Below are positions 22,291 to 30,385 of a stretch of DNA of 34,090 nucleotides, one piece after another (position 1 is the stretch's first letter; the number at the start of each line of letters is the position of its first letter). The stretch lies in assembly GCF_020539865.1 (NCBI RefSeq), contig NZ_JAJBQV010000023.1:1-34090 (forward strand). The letters run 5' to 3'. This DNA comes from Megasphaera elsdenii (GTDB taxonomy: Bacteria; Bacillota; Negativicutes; Veillonellales; Megasphaeraceae). The notes under the pieces were generated by a model that searched no databases, was not told where the DNA came from, and saw only the letters and a list, made by a program, of their open reading frames with translations. Made by a program: the position numbers and the translations under genes.

Positions 22291-22541
22291 AAGTCCAGCA
22301 CCCCTTCAACGGGTCCTTCGCCGCTGCCGCCTTTATCATCCCGGACGTCGGCCAAGGCCTGCGCTTTCTGGCGGGCATATTCCAAGGCCCCTTCGCAGGA
22401 CTGGGATAATTTGATGGCCTTTTCATATAAATCGAGGGACTGCTTCAGCGTCAAATCCGGAGCATCCAGTTCCTGTACGAGCTGTTCCAATTTTTCATAA
22501 TTGCTTTCAAAACTCTTCAATTTATCAGTCGTTCTTGCCAT
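22287..22541 (-). CDS. xseB: Exodeoxyribonuclease VII small subunit
   Basis: The 84-residue product is a mostly helical protein with the family signature FESNYEKLEQLVQELDAPDLTLKQSLDLYEKAI-type pattern (SFESNYEKLEQLV, then LTLKQSLDLYEKAIKLSQ) followed by a charged variable tail. Several copies decorate XseA to form exonuclease VII, which degrades single-stranded DNA to oligonucleotides. It overlaps xseA by 17 bases and ispA by four, a tightly coupled arrangement. Confidence 0.95.
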   Translation of the reverse strand: MARTTDKLKSFESNYEKLEQLVQELDAPDLTLKQSLDLYEKAIKLSQSCEGALEYARQKAQALADVRDDKGGSGEGPVEGVLDL

Positions 22542-23733
22542 ATATGTCCACCTCTTTAACAGCTGTCGTAATCGTCCCGTCGACGACTTGTATCGTCAGC
22601 GGTGTCTCTTTCGACACGCTGTGGATATCTGTAAGGATTTTGCCTTTCTGCATGAGCTGGCCGTAGCCGCGGCGCACGAGGGCTGCCGGATTCAGGGCCT
22701 GCAAAGACGCTGTCAAAGCATTCAGCTTTCCCTGCTTCTGTTCCAAATGGAGCTGTAACTGCCGGTCTGCCTGTTCCATCAGGCCCGACAGATGGGCTTC
22801 TTTCATGGCCAGGAAGGCATCATAGCGTTGCAGGTTCAGCCGTCCTGCAGCCTGTTCAACTAGGCGCTGGCGGTCTTCGATGCAGGCCATGACCTGTTCG
22901 TAAGCCTGGTCAGCCAGGGCTGCCAGATCCATTTCTACTTCGCGGACGTCGAAGAAAGCCATTTCCGCCGCATGGGTCGGCGTCGCCGCCCGCACATCGG
23001 CAGCGTAGTCAGCCAGGGTCGTATCCGTTTCATGGCCAATAGCTGTAATAACCGGGACCTTAGCACCGTAAATAGCCTTGACCACGACAGGGCTGTTAAA
23101 ACACCACAAGTCTTCCATAGAACCGCCACCGCGGCCAACGATGAGAACGTCTAGGTCATTGCGCTGGCCCATCTCACCGATGGCTTTGGCAATGGCCCCA
23201 TCGACGCCGTCGCCCTGGACGGGGATAGGATGCAGGATGATTTCAGCATAGGGATTGCGCTCGCCGGCTATCTTATAAATGTCGTGGAGTACGGCACCCG
23301 TCTTCGACGTCAAGACGCCGATGCGCCAAGGAAAGCGGGGCAGCTCCTTTTTATGGCTACTGTCGAAATACCCCTGGCCTGCCAATTCGTTCTTGATGCG
23401 TTCGTACTGGGTCTGCAAAGACCCGGTCCCTTGGGAAAAGAGCTGTTCAATGATAAAGGAAAGGGCGCCGCCTTTTTCATAGACGTTGACGGCGCCGATA
23501 ACGACGACATGGTCTCCTTCGCGGACAGCCCGGACCGCTGCCGTCACGCGGCTGCGGAACACGATGGCCCGGATGGAGCACTGATCGTCGCGGATATTCA
23601 TATAATAATGGCCGTTCGACGCCCGCTTGAGGCCGATGATATTCCCCTCCATAGCGACGCTCTGCAAGCGGTAATCGCCGTGGATATCCTCTTTGATGCG
23701 GCGGACGACGTCCGTAACCGATGCATATTTCAT
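22525..23733 (-). CDS. xseA: Exodeoxyribonuclease VII large subunit
   Basis: The 402-residue catalytic subunit has an N-terminal OB-fold (residues 1-100, with GNIIGLKRASNGHYYMNI and FRSRV), the catalytic domain with IGVLTSKTGAVLHDI, VGRGGGSMEDLWCFN and TAIGHETDTTLADYAADVRAATPT, and a long coiled-coil for XseB binding. It degrades single-stranded DNA in repair. It overlaps the tsaD-like gene by four bases and xseB by 17. In Bacillus folD precedes xseA; here a TsaD-like gene does. Confidence 0.97.
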   Translation of the reverse strand: MKYASVTDVVRRIKEDIHGDYRLQSVAMEGNIIGLKRASNGHYYMNIRDDQCSIRAIVFRSRVTAAVRAVREGDHVVVIGAVNVYEKGGALSFIIEQLFSQGTGSLQTQYERIKNELAGQGYFDSSHKKELPRFPWRIGVLTSKTGAVLHDIYKIAGERNPYAEIILHPIPVQGDGVDGAIAKAIGEMGQRNDLDVLIVGRGGGSMEDLWCFNSPVVVKAIYGAKVPVITAIGHETDTTLADYAADVRAATPTHAAEMAFFDVREVEMDLAALADQAYEQVMACIEDRQRLVEQAAGRLNLQRYDAFLAMKEAHLSGLMEQADRQLQLHLEQKQGKLNALTASLQALNPAALVRRGYGQLMQKGKILTDIHSVSKETPLTIQVVDGTITTAVKEVDIYGKND

Positions 23734-24683
23734 GGTTTCTTCCCTTCCTGTACAGCAGCCCAGAAGGCAGCGCCCGATGCATTATCGGCACTGAAGCCGT
23801 CAGCTGCCAGATTCAGGTCTATCTGATGACGGCGGCAGTAGTCGCTCATCTGTCGGCGCAGATACCCGTTGGACATGACGCCGCCAGCGGCGACGAGATG
23901 CTTCATGCCATCGGCTGCAGCATAATCGAGAAGGCTTTCCAAACCGCGCCAGACCGTCGACAACGTCCAGCTGCAAAGCCGTTCCGGGTCTTCCCCGCCA
24001 GCGGCGATGCGCCGTTGGCCCTGCGATTCGGGCCCGGAAAAACTGATTTGACCGTCGCGGCAAAAGACATGCGCTCCTTTGACAGGCGGATCCACAGTCT
24101 GGGCCAACTTATCAACATGGACGCCAGCCGGAAAGGGCAGGTCCAGGGCAACGCCCATGCGGTCGATGAACTGGCCGGCACTGATGTCGCTAGTGCCGCC
24201 GATGCGGGTAATATCGAGTCCCCGTTCATCAGGGACGGCCCGCAGCAGATCCGTCGTCCCGCCGGACAGATGGATTCCATAGAAAGGCTCGCTGCCGATA
24301 TGGCCGAGACTGCGCAGGACGGCGAGGAGATGATTTTCCTGATGGCTCAGGCAGTACAAAGGCACGCCCAGGACAGCAGCCAGGGCCCTGCCATAGCCGA
24401 GGCCGGCCAAAAAAGCGGGCATGTACGAATCGTCGCGGCGCCGAGGCTGGTCAGTCACGGCAATGGCCCGGATATGATTCTGGGTCAGGATGGCAGCCAG
24501 CCGTTCAAAAAGAACCGGCAAATTGCGCGTATGCTGATAGACCATATTGGACTGGGACAAGCCGCGGCCGCCTTTAGCGACGCTCAAGATGATGCGCTCA
24601 TCAGCGACGACGCTGTAAGCCCCATCGACGAGGCACAGCGACGTCGTATAGCAACTGGTATCGATGCCGAGAAAGACGTCCAT
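23730..24683 (-). CDS. TsaD-like (Kae1/YgjD family) paralogue
   Basis: The 317-residue product belongs to the Kae1/TsaD ASKHA-fold family: it starts FLGIDTSCYTTS, has the metal-binding pair in SHQENH (His114 and His118), a glycine loop SGGTTDL (140-146) and a late DNASGAAF giving the third metal ligand. True TsaD proteins are about 335-345 residues and have SGGHT in the loop, so this is shorter and replaces His with Thr. It is therefore probably a paralogue with a changed role and not the essential t6A tRNA-modification enzyme. Similar genes are known beside xseA in clostridia. It overlaps nusB by one base and xseA by four. Older annotation as O-sialoglycoprotein endopeptidase should not be taken literally. 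Confidence 0.85.
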   Translation of the reverse strand: MDVFLGIDTSCYTTSLCLVDGAYSVVADERIILSVAKGGRGLSQSNMVYQHTRNLPVLFERLAAILTQNHIRAIAVTDQPRRRDDSYMPAFLAGLGYGRALAAVLGVPLYCLSHQENHLLAVLRSLGHIGSEPFYGIHLSGGTTDLLRAVPDERGLDITRIGGTSDISAGQFIDRMGVALDLPFPAGVHVDKLAQTVDPPVKGAHVFCRDGQISFSGPESQGQRRIAAGGEDPERLCSWTLSTVWRGLESLLDYAAADGMKHLVAAGGVMSNGYLRRQMSDYCRRHQIDLNLAADGFSADNASGAAFWAAVQEGKKP

Positions 24684-25129
24684 CAGGCCTTCGACCTTAC
24701 ATAAGCGCCCAAGATGCCATTGACAAACCGCGCCGACTTGTCGCCGCTGAATTCCTTGGCCATGATGACTGCTTCGTTAAGGACGATAGACGGTGCCAGG
24801 CTTTCCTTGGGATATACGAGTTCGCACAAGGCCAGGCGCAGTATATTGCGGTCCGTGCAGTTCATCCGTTCAATGTCCCAGCCCTTGGCAAAGGAGCGGA
24901 TGATCGTATCCAGTTCTTCCCGGTGTTCCGTCGTCGTTTCAACAAGATACGTGCAATAATCATTGCGTTCTTGATCACTCAGTTCCGGACCGTCTTCACT
25001 CAAAGCGTCGGTCGTGACGTAATCATTTTCCAGGATTTCCTGTTCGCTGTACTGGATATCATTTTCTCCGTGGAATTCACGGGAATATAAAAGTTCGAGC
25101 GCCTGCTGGCGCGCTTTATGTCTGCTCAC
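24683..25129 (-). CDS. nusB: Transcription antitermination factor NusB
   Basis: The 148-residue, all-helical product starts MSRHKARQQALELLYSREF, the arginine-rich box A RNA-binding N terminus. It continues to the conserved IERMNCTDRNILRLALCEL and PSIVLNEAVIMAKEFSGDKSARFVNGILG segments. NusB with NusE (S10) binds boxA in rRNA leaders and keeps rRNA transcription processive. The start has AGGAGG eight bases upstream. The stop overlaps the start of the TsaD-like gene. Confidence 0.97.
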   Translation of the reverse strand: MSRHKARQQALELLYSREFHGENDIQYSEQEILENDYVTTDALSEDGPELSDQERNDYCTYLVETTTEHREELDTIIRSFAKGWDIERMNCTDRNILRLALCELVYPKESLAPSIVLNEAVIMAKEFSGDKSARFVNGILGAYVRSKA

Positions 25130-25150
25130 GAGTTTCCTCCTGTAATAACT

Positions 25151-25447
25151 TTATTCAGCCGGCAATACCGCCAGGTCTTCAATAGTAACGGAAATATCAA
25201 GGCCTGCTGGTTCAGCCATGGAATCGATAGCCTCAGACGCCCGCCGTTGGACTTCCAAGGCCAGGCCGTGCAGGTCGCTGCCATAACGGGCACGGACAGC
25301 CAGATGGATATGGACGACACCGCCTGTCACAGCGGCACTGCAACTGCGGATAGTGATGACACCTGATACCTGACGGCCGGCTGTCTCAGCGATATTGCGC
25401 AGGGCTTTTTCGCTGACGGCATAAGCAAAATCCTGGTTCTCATCCAT
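25151..25447 (-). CDS. Asp23/Gls24 family protein, shorter copy
   Basis: The 98-residue product has the Asp23 domain pattern: an N-terminal helix (AYAVSEKALRNIAE), a GVITIR strand, alternating hydrophobic strands VVHIHLAVRARYG, and LALEVQRRASEAIDSM helix. AAGGAG lies six bases before the chosen ATG; the frame is open 18 bases further. It overlaps the end of the longer Asp23 gene by eight bases and precedes nusB by 21. Members act near the membrane in envelope stress or, for YqhY next to nusB in Bacillus, influence lipid synthesis. The position here equals that of yqhY. Confidence 0.85.
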   Translation of the reverse strand: MDENQDFAYAVSEKALRNIAETAGRQVSGVITIRSCSAAVTGGVVHIHLAVRARYGSDLHGLALEVQRRASEAIDSMAEPAGLDISVTIEDLAVLPAE

Positions 25448-25808
25448 GGCTGTCTCCTTCTTCAAAGACTAATTGCTGTACAATAATGTGTACTGCCGTA
25501 ACCGTGCAAGCCGTCGCCTTTTCGACGGCATCCTTGACAGACTTCTGCACTTCCAGGGCTACGTCGGGAATCCGGCAGCCATAGCGGACGACCAGGCGTA
25601 CTGTCAACTCGATGCGCTGGCCGTCGATAGAGACGTCGACGCCGCGCCCCGGAAGGGTACGCCCCAGCTTTTCCGCTGCCACTTCGGCAATATTCGTCCC
25701 TAAATCAGCGACATAAGCCGATTTGGCCGCCGTCAAGGCCGCAATAGAAGCAATGACGCGCTGGGAAATATGGATACTCCCCCATTCATTTACTTCAGTC
25801 GTTTCCAT
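25440..25808 (-). CDS. Asp23/Gls24 family protein, longer copy
   Basis: The 122-residue product has the same domain as its neighbour: IHISQRVIASIAALTAAK helix, VDVSIDGQRIELTVRLVVRYG strands, and VALEVQKSVKDAVEKAT helix, ending in the acidic EEGDSHG. The chosen ATG gives METTEVNEWG, and a GGGGTGA lies just upstream; an alternative in-frame start 39 bases earlier would add residues that overlap the terminator hairpin and look non-coding. It is the first gene after the terminator that separates efp from this block. Two tandem Asp23 genes where Bacillus has one suggest a local duplication followed by divergence. Confidence 0.85.
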   Translation of the reverse strand: METTEVNEWGSIHISQRVIASIAALTAAKSAYVADLGTNIAEVAAEKLGRTLPGRGVDVSIDGQRIELTVRLVVRYGCRIPDVALEVQKSVKDAVEKATACTVTAVHIIVQQLVFEEGDSHG

Positions 25809-25831
25809 GGGAATCACCCCTTTAGTCCACA

Positions 25832-25862
25832 AAAGGGGCTGTCGCACGTGCGAAGCCCCTTT
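25832..25862 (-). terminator. Hairpin between efp and the asp23 genes
   Basis: Nine-base arms AAAGGGGCT/AGCCCCTTT enclose a second palindrome CGCACGTGCG. On the minus strand it is followed by TTTT, so it can terminate efp transcription, though the T-run is short. Confidence 0.65.
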
Positions 25863-25872
25863 GATACCCTAT

Positions 25873-25900
25873 GCTAGCGGCTAGCGGCTAACGACTTGCG
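25873..25900. repeat. Heptanucleotide repeat (GCTAGCG) between efp and asp23
   Basis: Four phased seven-base units, GCTAGCG twice, GCTAACG and ACTTGCG, fill the gap between the efp stop and the terminator hairpin. Confidence 0.55.
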
Positions 25901-25906
25901 TCAACC

Positions 25907-26464
25907 TTATGCTCTGCCGATATACTGGCCGGTTCTCGTGTCGATCTGGAGAACTTCGCCTTCATTGATAAAGAGCGGTACTTTGACGACATAACCCGTT
26001 TCCAATTTAGCCGGTTTGCTGCCGCCTGTAGCTGTATCACCGCGGACACCGGGATCGGTTTCGACGACTTTCAATTCGACAGCAGCCGGGAGATCGATGC
26101 CGATGACTTTGCCTTTGAACATCATGACGGAAACGTTCATTTCTTCTTTGAGGAAATGGACAGCGTCGCCGAGGTTTTCTTTGTTCAATTCGATCTGTTC
26201 GTATGTTTCATTATCCATGAAACAGTACATGCCTTCGTTTTCATAGAGGTACTGCATCTGGCGGCGGTCAACGTGGCCGTCCTGTACTTTTTCGCCAGCA
26301 TTCCAGGTACGTTCAACAACGGCGCCCGTTTCGAGGTTTTTAATCTTAGCGCGGACGAAAGCAGCGCCTTTACCCGGTTTTACGTGCTGGAATTCAACGA
26401 CCTGCCATACCTGGCCGTCGATTTCAATAGTTACGCCTGGTCTGAAATCATTACTTGTAATCAT
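25907..26464 (-). CDS. efp: Translation elongation factor P
   Basis: The 185-residue product has the three-domain EF-P layout: the KOW-like N domain with the modifiable loop [12 protein letters not shown] (Lys32 at the tip), the central [11 protein letters not shown] to [12 protein letters not shown] region, and the C-terminal OB domain with [21 protein letters not shown] and [18 protein letters not shown]. It rescues ribosomes stalled at polyproline. AGGAGG precedes the ATG. It follows pepP by 13 bases, the same pair as in Bacillus, and is separated from the asp23-nusB block by a hairpin and repeats at the site where Bacillus has spoIIIA. Confidence 0.98.
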   Translation of the reverse strand: MITSNDFRPGVTIEIDGQVWQVVEFQHVKPGKGAAFVRAKIKNLETGAVVERTWNAGEKVQDGHVDRRQMQYLYENEGMYCFMDNETYEQIELNKENLGDAVHFLKEEMNVSVMMFKGKVIGIDLPAAVELKVVETDPGVRGDTATGGSKPAKLETGYVVKVPLFINEGEVLQIDTRTGQYIGRA

Positions 26465-26477
26465 GTGTAAACTCCTC

Positions 26478-27545
26478 CTATAACAGCTCCATCAAATCTT
26501 TGGGTGTTTTGGTTAAAATTTCACAGCCGTTGGCTGTAACGGCAACGGAATCCTCAATGCGGACGCCAAACTTGCCTTCTATGTACAGTCCCGGTTCTAC
26601 CGTGACTATCATATTCTCTTCGAGTACGCCTGTCGAACGCGGCGACAGGACCGGTTGTTCATGGATTTCCAGGCCCGTACCGTGGCCCAGGGAATGAGTA
26701 AAATACTGACTGACGTGATAGCGGGCGAAGTAGTTGCGCACGGCAAAATCGACTTCGCGGCGGGAAACGCCGGCCTTGATTAAGGACACGCCCAGCTTCT
26801 GGCCTTCCAGAATGAGATGATAGAAATCCTTCTGGGCCTGTGACGCCTTGCCGACGACGATAGTCCGGGTAATGTCCGAATGGTAGCCTTCCCAGACGGC
26901 ACCGAAATCAAAGGTCACAAAATCGCCGGCTTCGACAACTTTCGGGCTGGCCGTACCGTGAGGCATAGCCGAGCGCTTACCCGAAGCGACGATAGTCGTA
27001 AAGGACTTTTCTTCCGACCCCAGGAGCAGCATATTGCTTTCCAAGCGGGCAGCCAGTTCCTTTTCAGTAACCCCCGGCTTGATGTACGGCAATAAATCGG
27101 CAAAGGCCCGGTCAGCAATGTTGCTGGCCTTGCGCGTCGCTTTCAGCTCATACGGTTCTTTTACCGCCCGCAGGCTGGTCAAGTCACAGGGCAGGAAGCC
27201 GCATAAAGCTCCGTCAGAAATATTTTCGTACATGAAATGGGTCAGGAAATTTTCTTCATAGGCTGCCACACCGATTTCCATGTCGTTCAAAGACGAACGG
27301 ATGGAGGCCGATAAGGCGTTGTGGTGGTTCTTGATATCGTACCACGCCCCGGACTGGTTGGCAGCTTGTTCCGTATAGCGGGAATCAGTCCATAAGACGG
27401 CCTGGTCCAGGCCGATGACCAGTGCCCCTTCACCGCCTGTAAAGGCACTGAAGTAGCGCAGGTTTTCAGGTTGGACGATAATGACGCCGTCTGCATCGTG
27501 TTCCTGGAGAAAAGCGCGCAGGCGGGTGATTCGTTGTTCTATCAT
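26478..27545 (-). CDS. Xaa-Pro aminopeptidase (M24 family)
   Basis: The 355-residue product has an N-terminal creatinase-like domain and a C-terminal pita-bread domain. The five metal ligands are visible: Asp in [13 protein letters not shown] and the Asp that ends it, His in HSLGHGTG, Glu in [10 protein letters not shown] and Glu in RIEDSVAV. It removes the N-terminal residue from peptides with proline at position two, in the cytoplasm. It is co-transcribed with efp. The two act on proline-rich products from opposite ends (translation and breakdown), an association that is conserved but not proven functional. Confidence 0.94.
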   Translation of the reverse strand: MIEQRITRLRAFLQEHDADGVIIVQPENLRYFSAFTGGEGALVIGLDQAVLWTDSRYTEQAANQSGAWYDIKNHHNALSASIRSSLNDMEIGVAAYEENFLTHFMYENISDGALCGFLPCDLTSLRAVKEPYELKATRKASNIADRAFADLLPYIKPGVTEKELAARLESNMLLLGSEEKSFTTIVASGKRSAMPHGTASPKVVEAGDFVTFDFGAVWEGYHSDITRTIVVGKASQAQKDFYHLILEGQKLGVSLIKAGVSRREVDFAVRNYFARYHVSQYFTHSLGHGTGLEIHEQPVLSPRSTGVLEENMIVTVEPGLYIEGKFGVRIEDSVAVTANGCEILTKTPKDLMELL

Positions 27546-27581
27546 AGTATCCCCCTATTACCCTATAATTTACTATATTTT

Positions 27582-27610
27582 ATAATACCATATTTTCTAC
27601 TAGCTGAAAA
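27582..27610 (-). promoter_or_regulatory. Promoter of pepP-efp
   Basis: On the minus strand TTTTCA (four of six) is 17 bases from TATTAT (five of six), about 40 bases before the M24 peptidase start. Confidence 0.5.
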
Positions 27611-27624
27611 GATAAAATTGCAAA

Positions 27625-28344
27625 TCACCGGCCCTGGCCGCGCAAAGCTTCCCGTTCCTCATCAGTCAGGGACCGGAACTGGCCCGGCTCCAAACCTTCA
27701 TCCAAGACGACGCTGCCAATAGAGCGGCGGTGCAATCGGATGACTTTCAAGCCGACGGCGGCGCACATGCGCTTGACCTGATGGAACTTCCCTTCCTGGA
27801 CGACGACCGTCAAGGACTGCGGCCCGGTCTGGACGGCTTTGGCCGGCAGGCAGTGCAGGCCATCATCGAGGATGATGCCGCCGGCAAAGCGGTCCCCTAG
27901 GTCTTTCGGGATATCCCCGTCGACAAGGGCATCGTATATTTTGTCCGTATGCTTCTTCGGCGATGTAATGCCATGGGCCCAAATCCCGTCATTGGTGATG
28001 AGCAGAAGGCCCGTCGTATCTTTATCAAGGCGGCCTACGGGAAAAAGGCCGGCTCCCTGGTATTGGCGTGGCAAGAGGCTGATGACCGTTGGCGATACAT
28101 TGTCTTCCGTAGCTGACACGACGCCGGCCGGCTTGTAGAGCATGAGATAAATATACTGTTCATAATGAACAGCCTGGCCATCGACGGCGATGACATCGGC
28201 TTCTGGGTCAATTTTCTGGCTGCTGTCGCGGCAGACAGCGCCATTGACAGTCACGTGGCCGCCTTTGCACAATTCTTTGAGTTCCCGACGCGTTCCCCAA
28301 CCTGTATGGCCTAGGAGCTTGTCGAGGCGCATTGTCTTTGCCAT
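27625..28344 (-). CDS. 16S rRNA pseudouridine synthase, RsuA family
   Basis: The 239-residue product has an N-terminal S4 RNA-binding domain (MRLDKLLGHTGWGTRRELK, then GGHVTVNGAV) and a pseudouridine synthase domain with YKPAGVVSA near 70 and the catalytic aspartate in PVGRLDKDTTGLLL near 103, followed by EGKFHQVKRM. The length and S4 domain suggest RsuA, which isomerises U516 of 16S rRNA, but RluB/RluF types cannot be excluded. It follows the phosphatase gene by nine bases and closes the minus-strand run that begins at the unknown acidic gene. Confidence 0.92.
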   Translation of the reverse strand: MAKTMRLDKLLGHTGWGTRRELKELCKGGHVTVNGAVCRDSSQKIDPEADVIAVDGQAVHYEQYIYLMLYKPAGVVSATEDNVSPTVISLLPRQYQGAGLFPVGRLDKDTTGLLLITNDGIWAHGITSPKKHTDKIYDALVDGDIPKDLGDRFAGGIILDDGLHCLPAKAVQTGPQSLTVVVQEGKFHQVKRMCAAVGLKVIRLHRRSIGSVVLDEGLEPGQFRSLTDEEREALRGQGR

Positions 28345-28353
28345 GATGCCACC

Positions 28354-29007
28354 TTATAATGACGGCATCTTGTCCCACTGGGGCTGGTACCCCGTCAGGC
28401 CTTCCAGATGCTGAGTGCAATTCATGAGGGTCATGACATTGCGGTCGCCGTAATATTCGATGATGTTAAAAGCCGTGTTGAACTGCTGGAAACACCAAAT
28501 GCGCTTCATATCCAATCCCAGCAGGCCGAATAACAGGCAGCGGATGGCTGCCCCGTGAGATACTATGAAAATGCTGTCGCCATCTTTATGGTGCGACAAG
28601 ATTTCCCTCGTCTTCTTCAACGTCCGATCCCGGACTTGGCAGAACGATTCGCCGCCCCGAGCCGGCAAGGTCCCGTCCGACGCATAGACCGCTTCCAGTT
28701 CACCTGGCCACTGCGTCGTGATTTCCTGATACGTATGGCCTTCCCAGACACCGAAATCGGCTTCCTTTAATTCATCGTAAGCGACGACATCCAAATGGTG
28801 CGGTGCAGCGACACATTCTGCTGTCACTTTCGCGCGCTGGAGCGTACTGCTGTAGACGGCATCGAGATGGACATGACGGAAAAATTCTCCCAGGCATTTG
28901 GCCTGTTCCAGTCCGTGTTCATTAAGGGGGACGTCTGTCGATCCCTGATACCACTGCTGGACATTGCCTTCCGTTTCGCCATGACGTGCTAAATATAATT
29001 TTATCAT
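28354..29007 (-). CDS. cobC: Histidine phosphatase, probable alpha-ribazole phosphatase
   Basis: The 217-residue product is a histidine phosphatase: the phospho-accepting histidine is in LARHGETEGN, the phosphate-binding arginines include SSTLQRAKVTAE, and the second catalytic histidine is in IVSHGAAIRCLLFG. The family also contains phosphoglycerate mutases and broad phosphatases, so specificity comes from context: cobS and cobU are directly upstream on the same strand, which points to dephosphorylation of alpha-ribazole phosphate in cobalamin nucleotide-loop assembly. It starts 53 bases after cobS. Confidence 0.8.
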   Translation of the reverse strand: MIKLYLARHGETEGNVQQWYQGSTDVPLNEHGLEQAKCLGEFFRHVHLDAVYSSTLQRAKVTAECVAAPHHLDVVAYDELKEADFGVWEGHTYQEITTQWPGELEAVYASDGTLPARGGESFCQVRDRTLKKTREILSHHKDGDSIFIVSHGAAIRCLLFGLLGLDMKRIWCFQQFNTAFNIIEYYGDRNVMTLMNCTQHLEGLTGYQPQWDKMPSL

Positions 29008-29060
29008 CGTGATCCTCCGTGTATTTTCCCTATAAGTATTTCAATCTTCGTGCCCTTTCA

Positions 29061-29813
29061 TTATAACAAGAAATCAGCCAGCTTGCTACCGACGGCCGTC
29101 ATCAGGAGCAGCGCCATTTCACTGCCTTCGAGGACGGCGCCATACGTATCGCCTGTGACGCCGCCCAGCTTGCGGCTAATGCGACCGTTAGCCCACAGGG
29201 ACAGTAACATGGCCGCCCCTAACAGGGCCAGATAAAAAGGGCCGCAGAAAAAGACTGGCGCTAAGGCCAATACTAAGGCTTTTTCTACGGTATGGGCCGG
29301 CGCATACGTGACAAAGGCCCGGCCCAGCCCCTGTTCACGGGCATAGGGAAACTGGAAGATACTGATCAAAGTCCCGAAGCGGGCTGCTGCCGGAATGCCG
29401 ACGAGGGCCGGCAGGGCCACGGCTGGTGCCAGCTGACTGAGAAAGGCCACTTTCAAGAGGACCAGGAATACGAAAGCCGTCACGCCGCCAGCCCCAACGC
29501 GGCTGTCCTTGAGGATTTCCAACATCCGCTCGCGGCTGCGGCCGGAAAAAAGGCCATCAGCCGTATCCATATAACCGTCCGCGTGGAGGCCGCCAGTCAA
29601 GTAGAACCAGAAGGCGACAACTAGGGCCGACCGGCCAAAAGCATCGAAAAGGAAAGACGACGCCCCATAGAGCGCCGCCAAAAGCAGGCCGATGATGAAG
29701 CCAACAAGGGGAAAAAACAAGACGGACCGACCAAAATCTTCATCGCGCCAGACGCTCTGCGAAGCCAAGTGGATGCGCGATAAGAACTGCAAGGCAATGA
29801 GAAAGGCCTTCAT
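29061..29813 (-). CDS. cobS: Adenosylcobinamide-GDP ribazoletransferase
   Basis: The 250-residue membrane enzyme joins adenosylcobinamide-GDP to alpha-ribazole (or its phosphate), the last steps of cobalamin assembly. It has the expected acidic motif GGLHADGYMDTADGLFSG-type stretch (HADGYMDTADGLFS near residue 95), followed by RERMLEILKDSRVGAGG, and five to six membrane segments. Its start overlaps the cobU stop (ATGA). cobT, which makes alpha-ribazole phosphate, is not in the window. Confidence 0.95.
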   Translation of the reverse strand: MKAFLIALQFLSRIHLASQSVWRDEDFGRSVLFFPLVGFIIGLLLAALYGASSFLFDAFGRSALVVAFWFYLTGGLHADGYMDTADGLFSGRSRERMLEILKDSRVGAGGVTAFVFLVLLKVAFLSQLAPAVALPALVGIPAAARFGTLISIFQFPYAREQGLGRAFVTYAPAHTVEKALVLALAPVFFCGPFYLALLGAAMLLSLWANGRISRKLGGVTGDTYGAVLEGSEMALLLMTAVGSKLADFLL

Positions 29814-30385
29814 AACTTCACCTCCGGTAGGCAGACAGCCTGATGCTTTATTTCTGTCGTAATGCCGCAGACTGATACATAGACTTCATCGGCTTCGGCT
29901 GCAGCGGCCTGGTTGATTTTGCCGATAAGGTCGCGATACAAGCGGCTCACGTGTTCCATAGGCACGATGCCGCAGCCCAGTTCGTTAGTGACGAAAATAA
30001 CGGTCACACCGGCCCGGCGGAAAGCCGCCATGACCGCTGTCAGTTCGGCCAAGGCGCCGTCGATGATGGCTTCATCGTCTTCACCGTCGTGCGCAAAGAG
30101 ATAATTAGAAAAATAAAGGGTCAAGCAATCGACGAGGACCACGTCTGACGTCTGGCACAACGGTACCATCGACGCCGGCAGATTCTTCGGGATTTCCCAA
30201 GTCTGCCACGACGCCGGGCGGCGCTGACGGTGGATGGCGACGCGCTGGGCCATTTCTTCATCGAAGATGCAGGCCGTCGCGACATAAGCATGCCGCCCGG
30301 GAAGGGCGGCAGCATAACGTTCAGCAAAGGCGCTCTTACCGCTCCGCGCCCCGCCGGTGACAAGTATGATTTTAGACGTATCCAT
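29810..30385 (-). CDS. cobU: Adenosylcobinamide kinase / guanylyltransferase
   Basis: The 191-residue bifunctional enzyme phosphorylates adenosylcobinamide and adds GMP. It shows the P-loop TGGARSGKS (10-18), AYVATA near 34, the guanylylated-histidine segment AIHRQRRP near 50, VLVDCLTLYFSNYL near 80, and VTNELGCGIVP near 130. It overlaps cobS by four bases, and the stop of the preceding MoaB-like gene touches its start, so the three are surely one transcript. With cobS and cobC it forms a salvage and assembly module. Confidence 0.96.
   Translation of the reverse strand: MDTSKIILVTGGARSGKSAFAERYAAALPGRHAYVATACIFDEEMAQRVAIHRQRRPASWQTWEIPKNLPASMVPLCQTSDVVLVDCLTLYFSNYLFAHDGEDDEAIIDGALAELTAVMAAFRRAGVTVIFVTNELGCGIVPMEHVSRLYRDLIGKINQAAAAEADEVYVSVCGITTEIKHQAVCLPEVKL

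Noticed and set aside
23730..24683. Calling this gene tsaD or a sialoglycoprotein endopeptidase
   Set aside because: The SGGHT loop residue is changed and the protein is short; peptidase activity of this family is not supported by current knowledge.
25440..25847. Longer start for the first Asp23 gene
   Set aside because: The extra 13 codons run into the terminator hairpin and add no conserved residues; the internal ATG has a better upstream signal.
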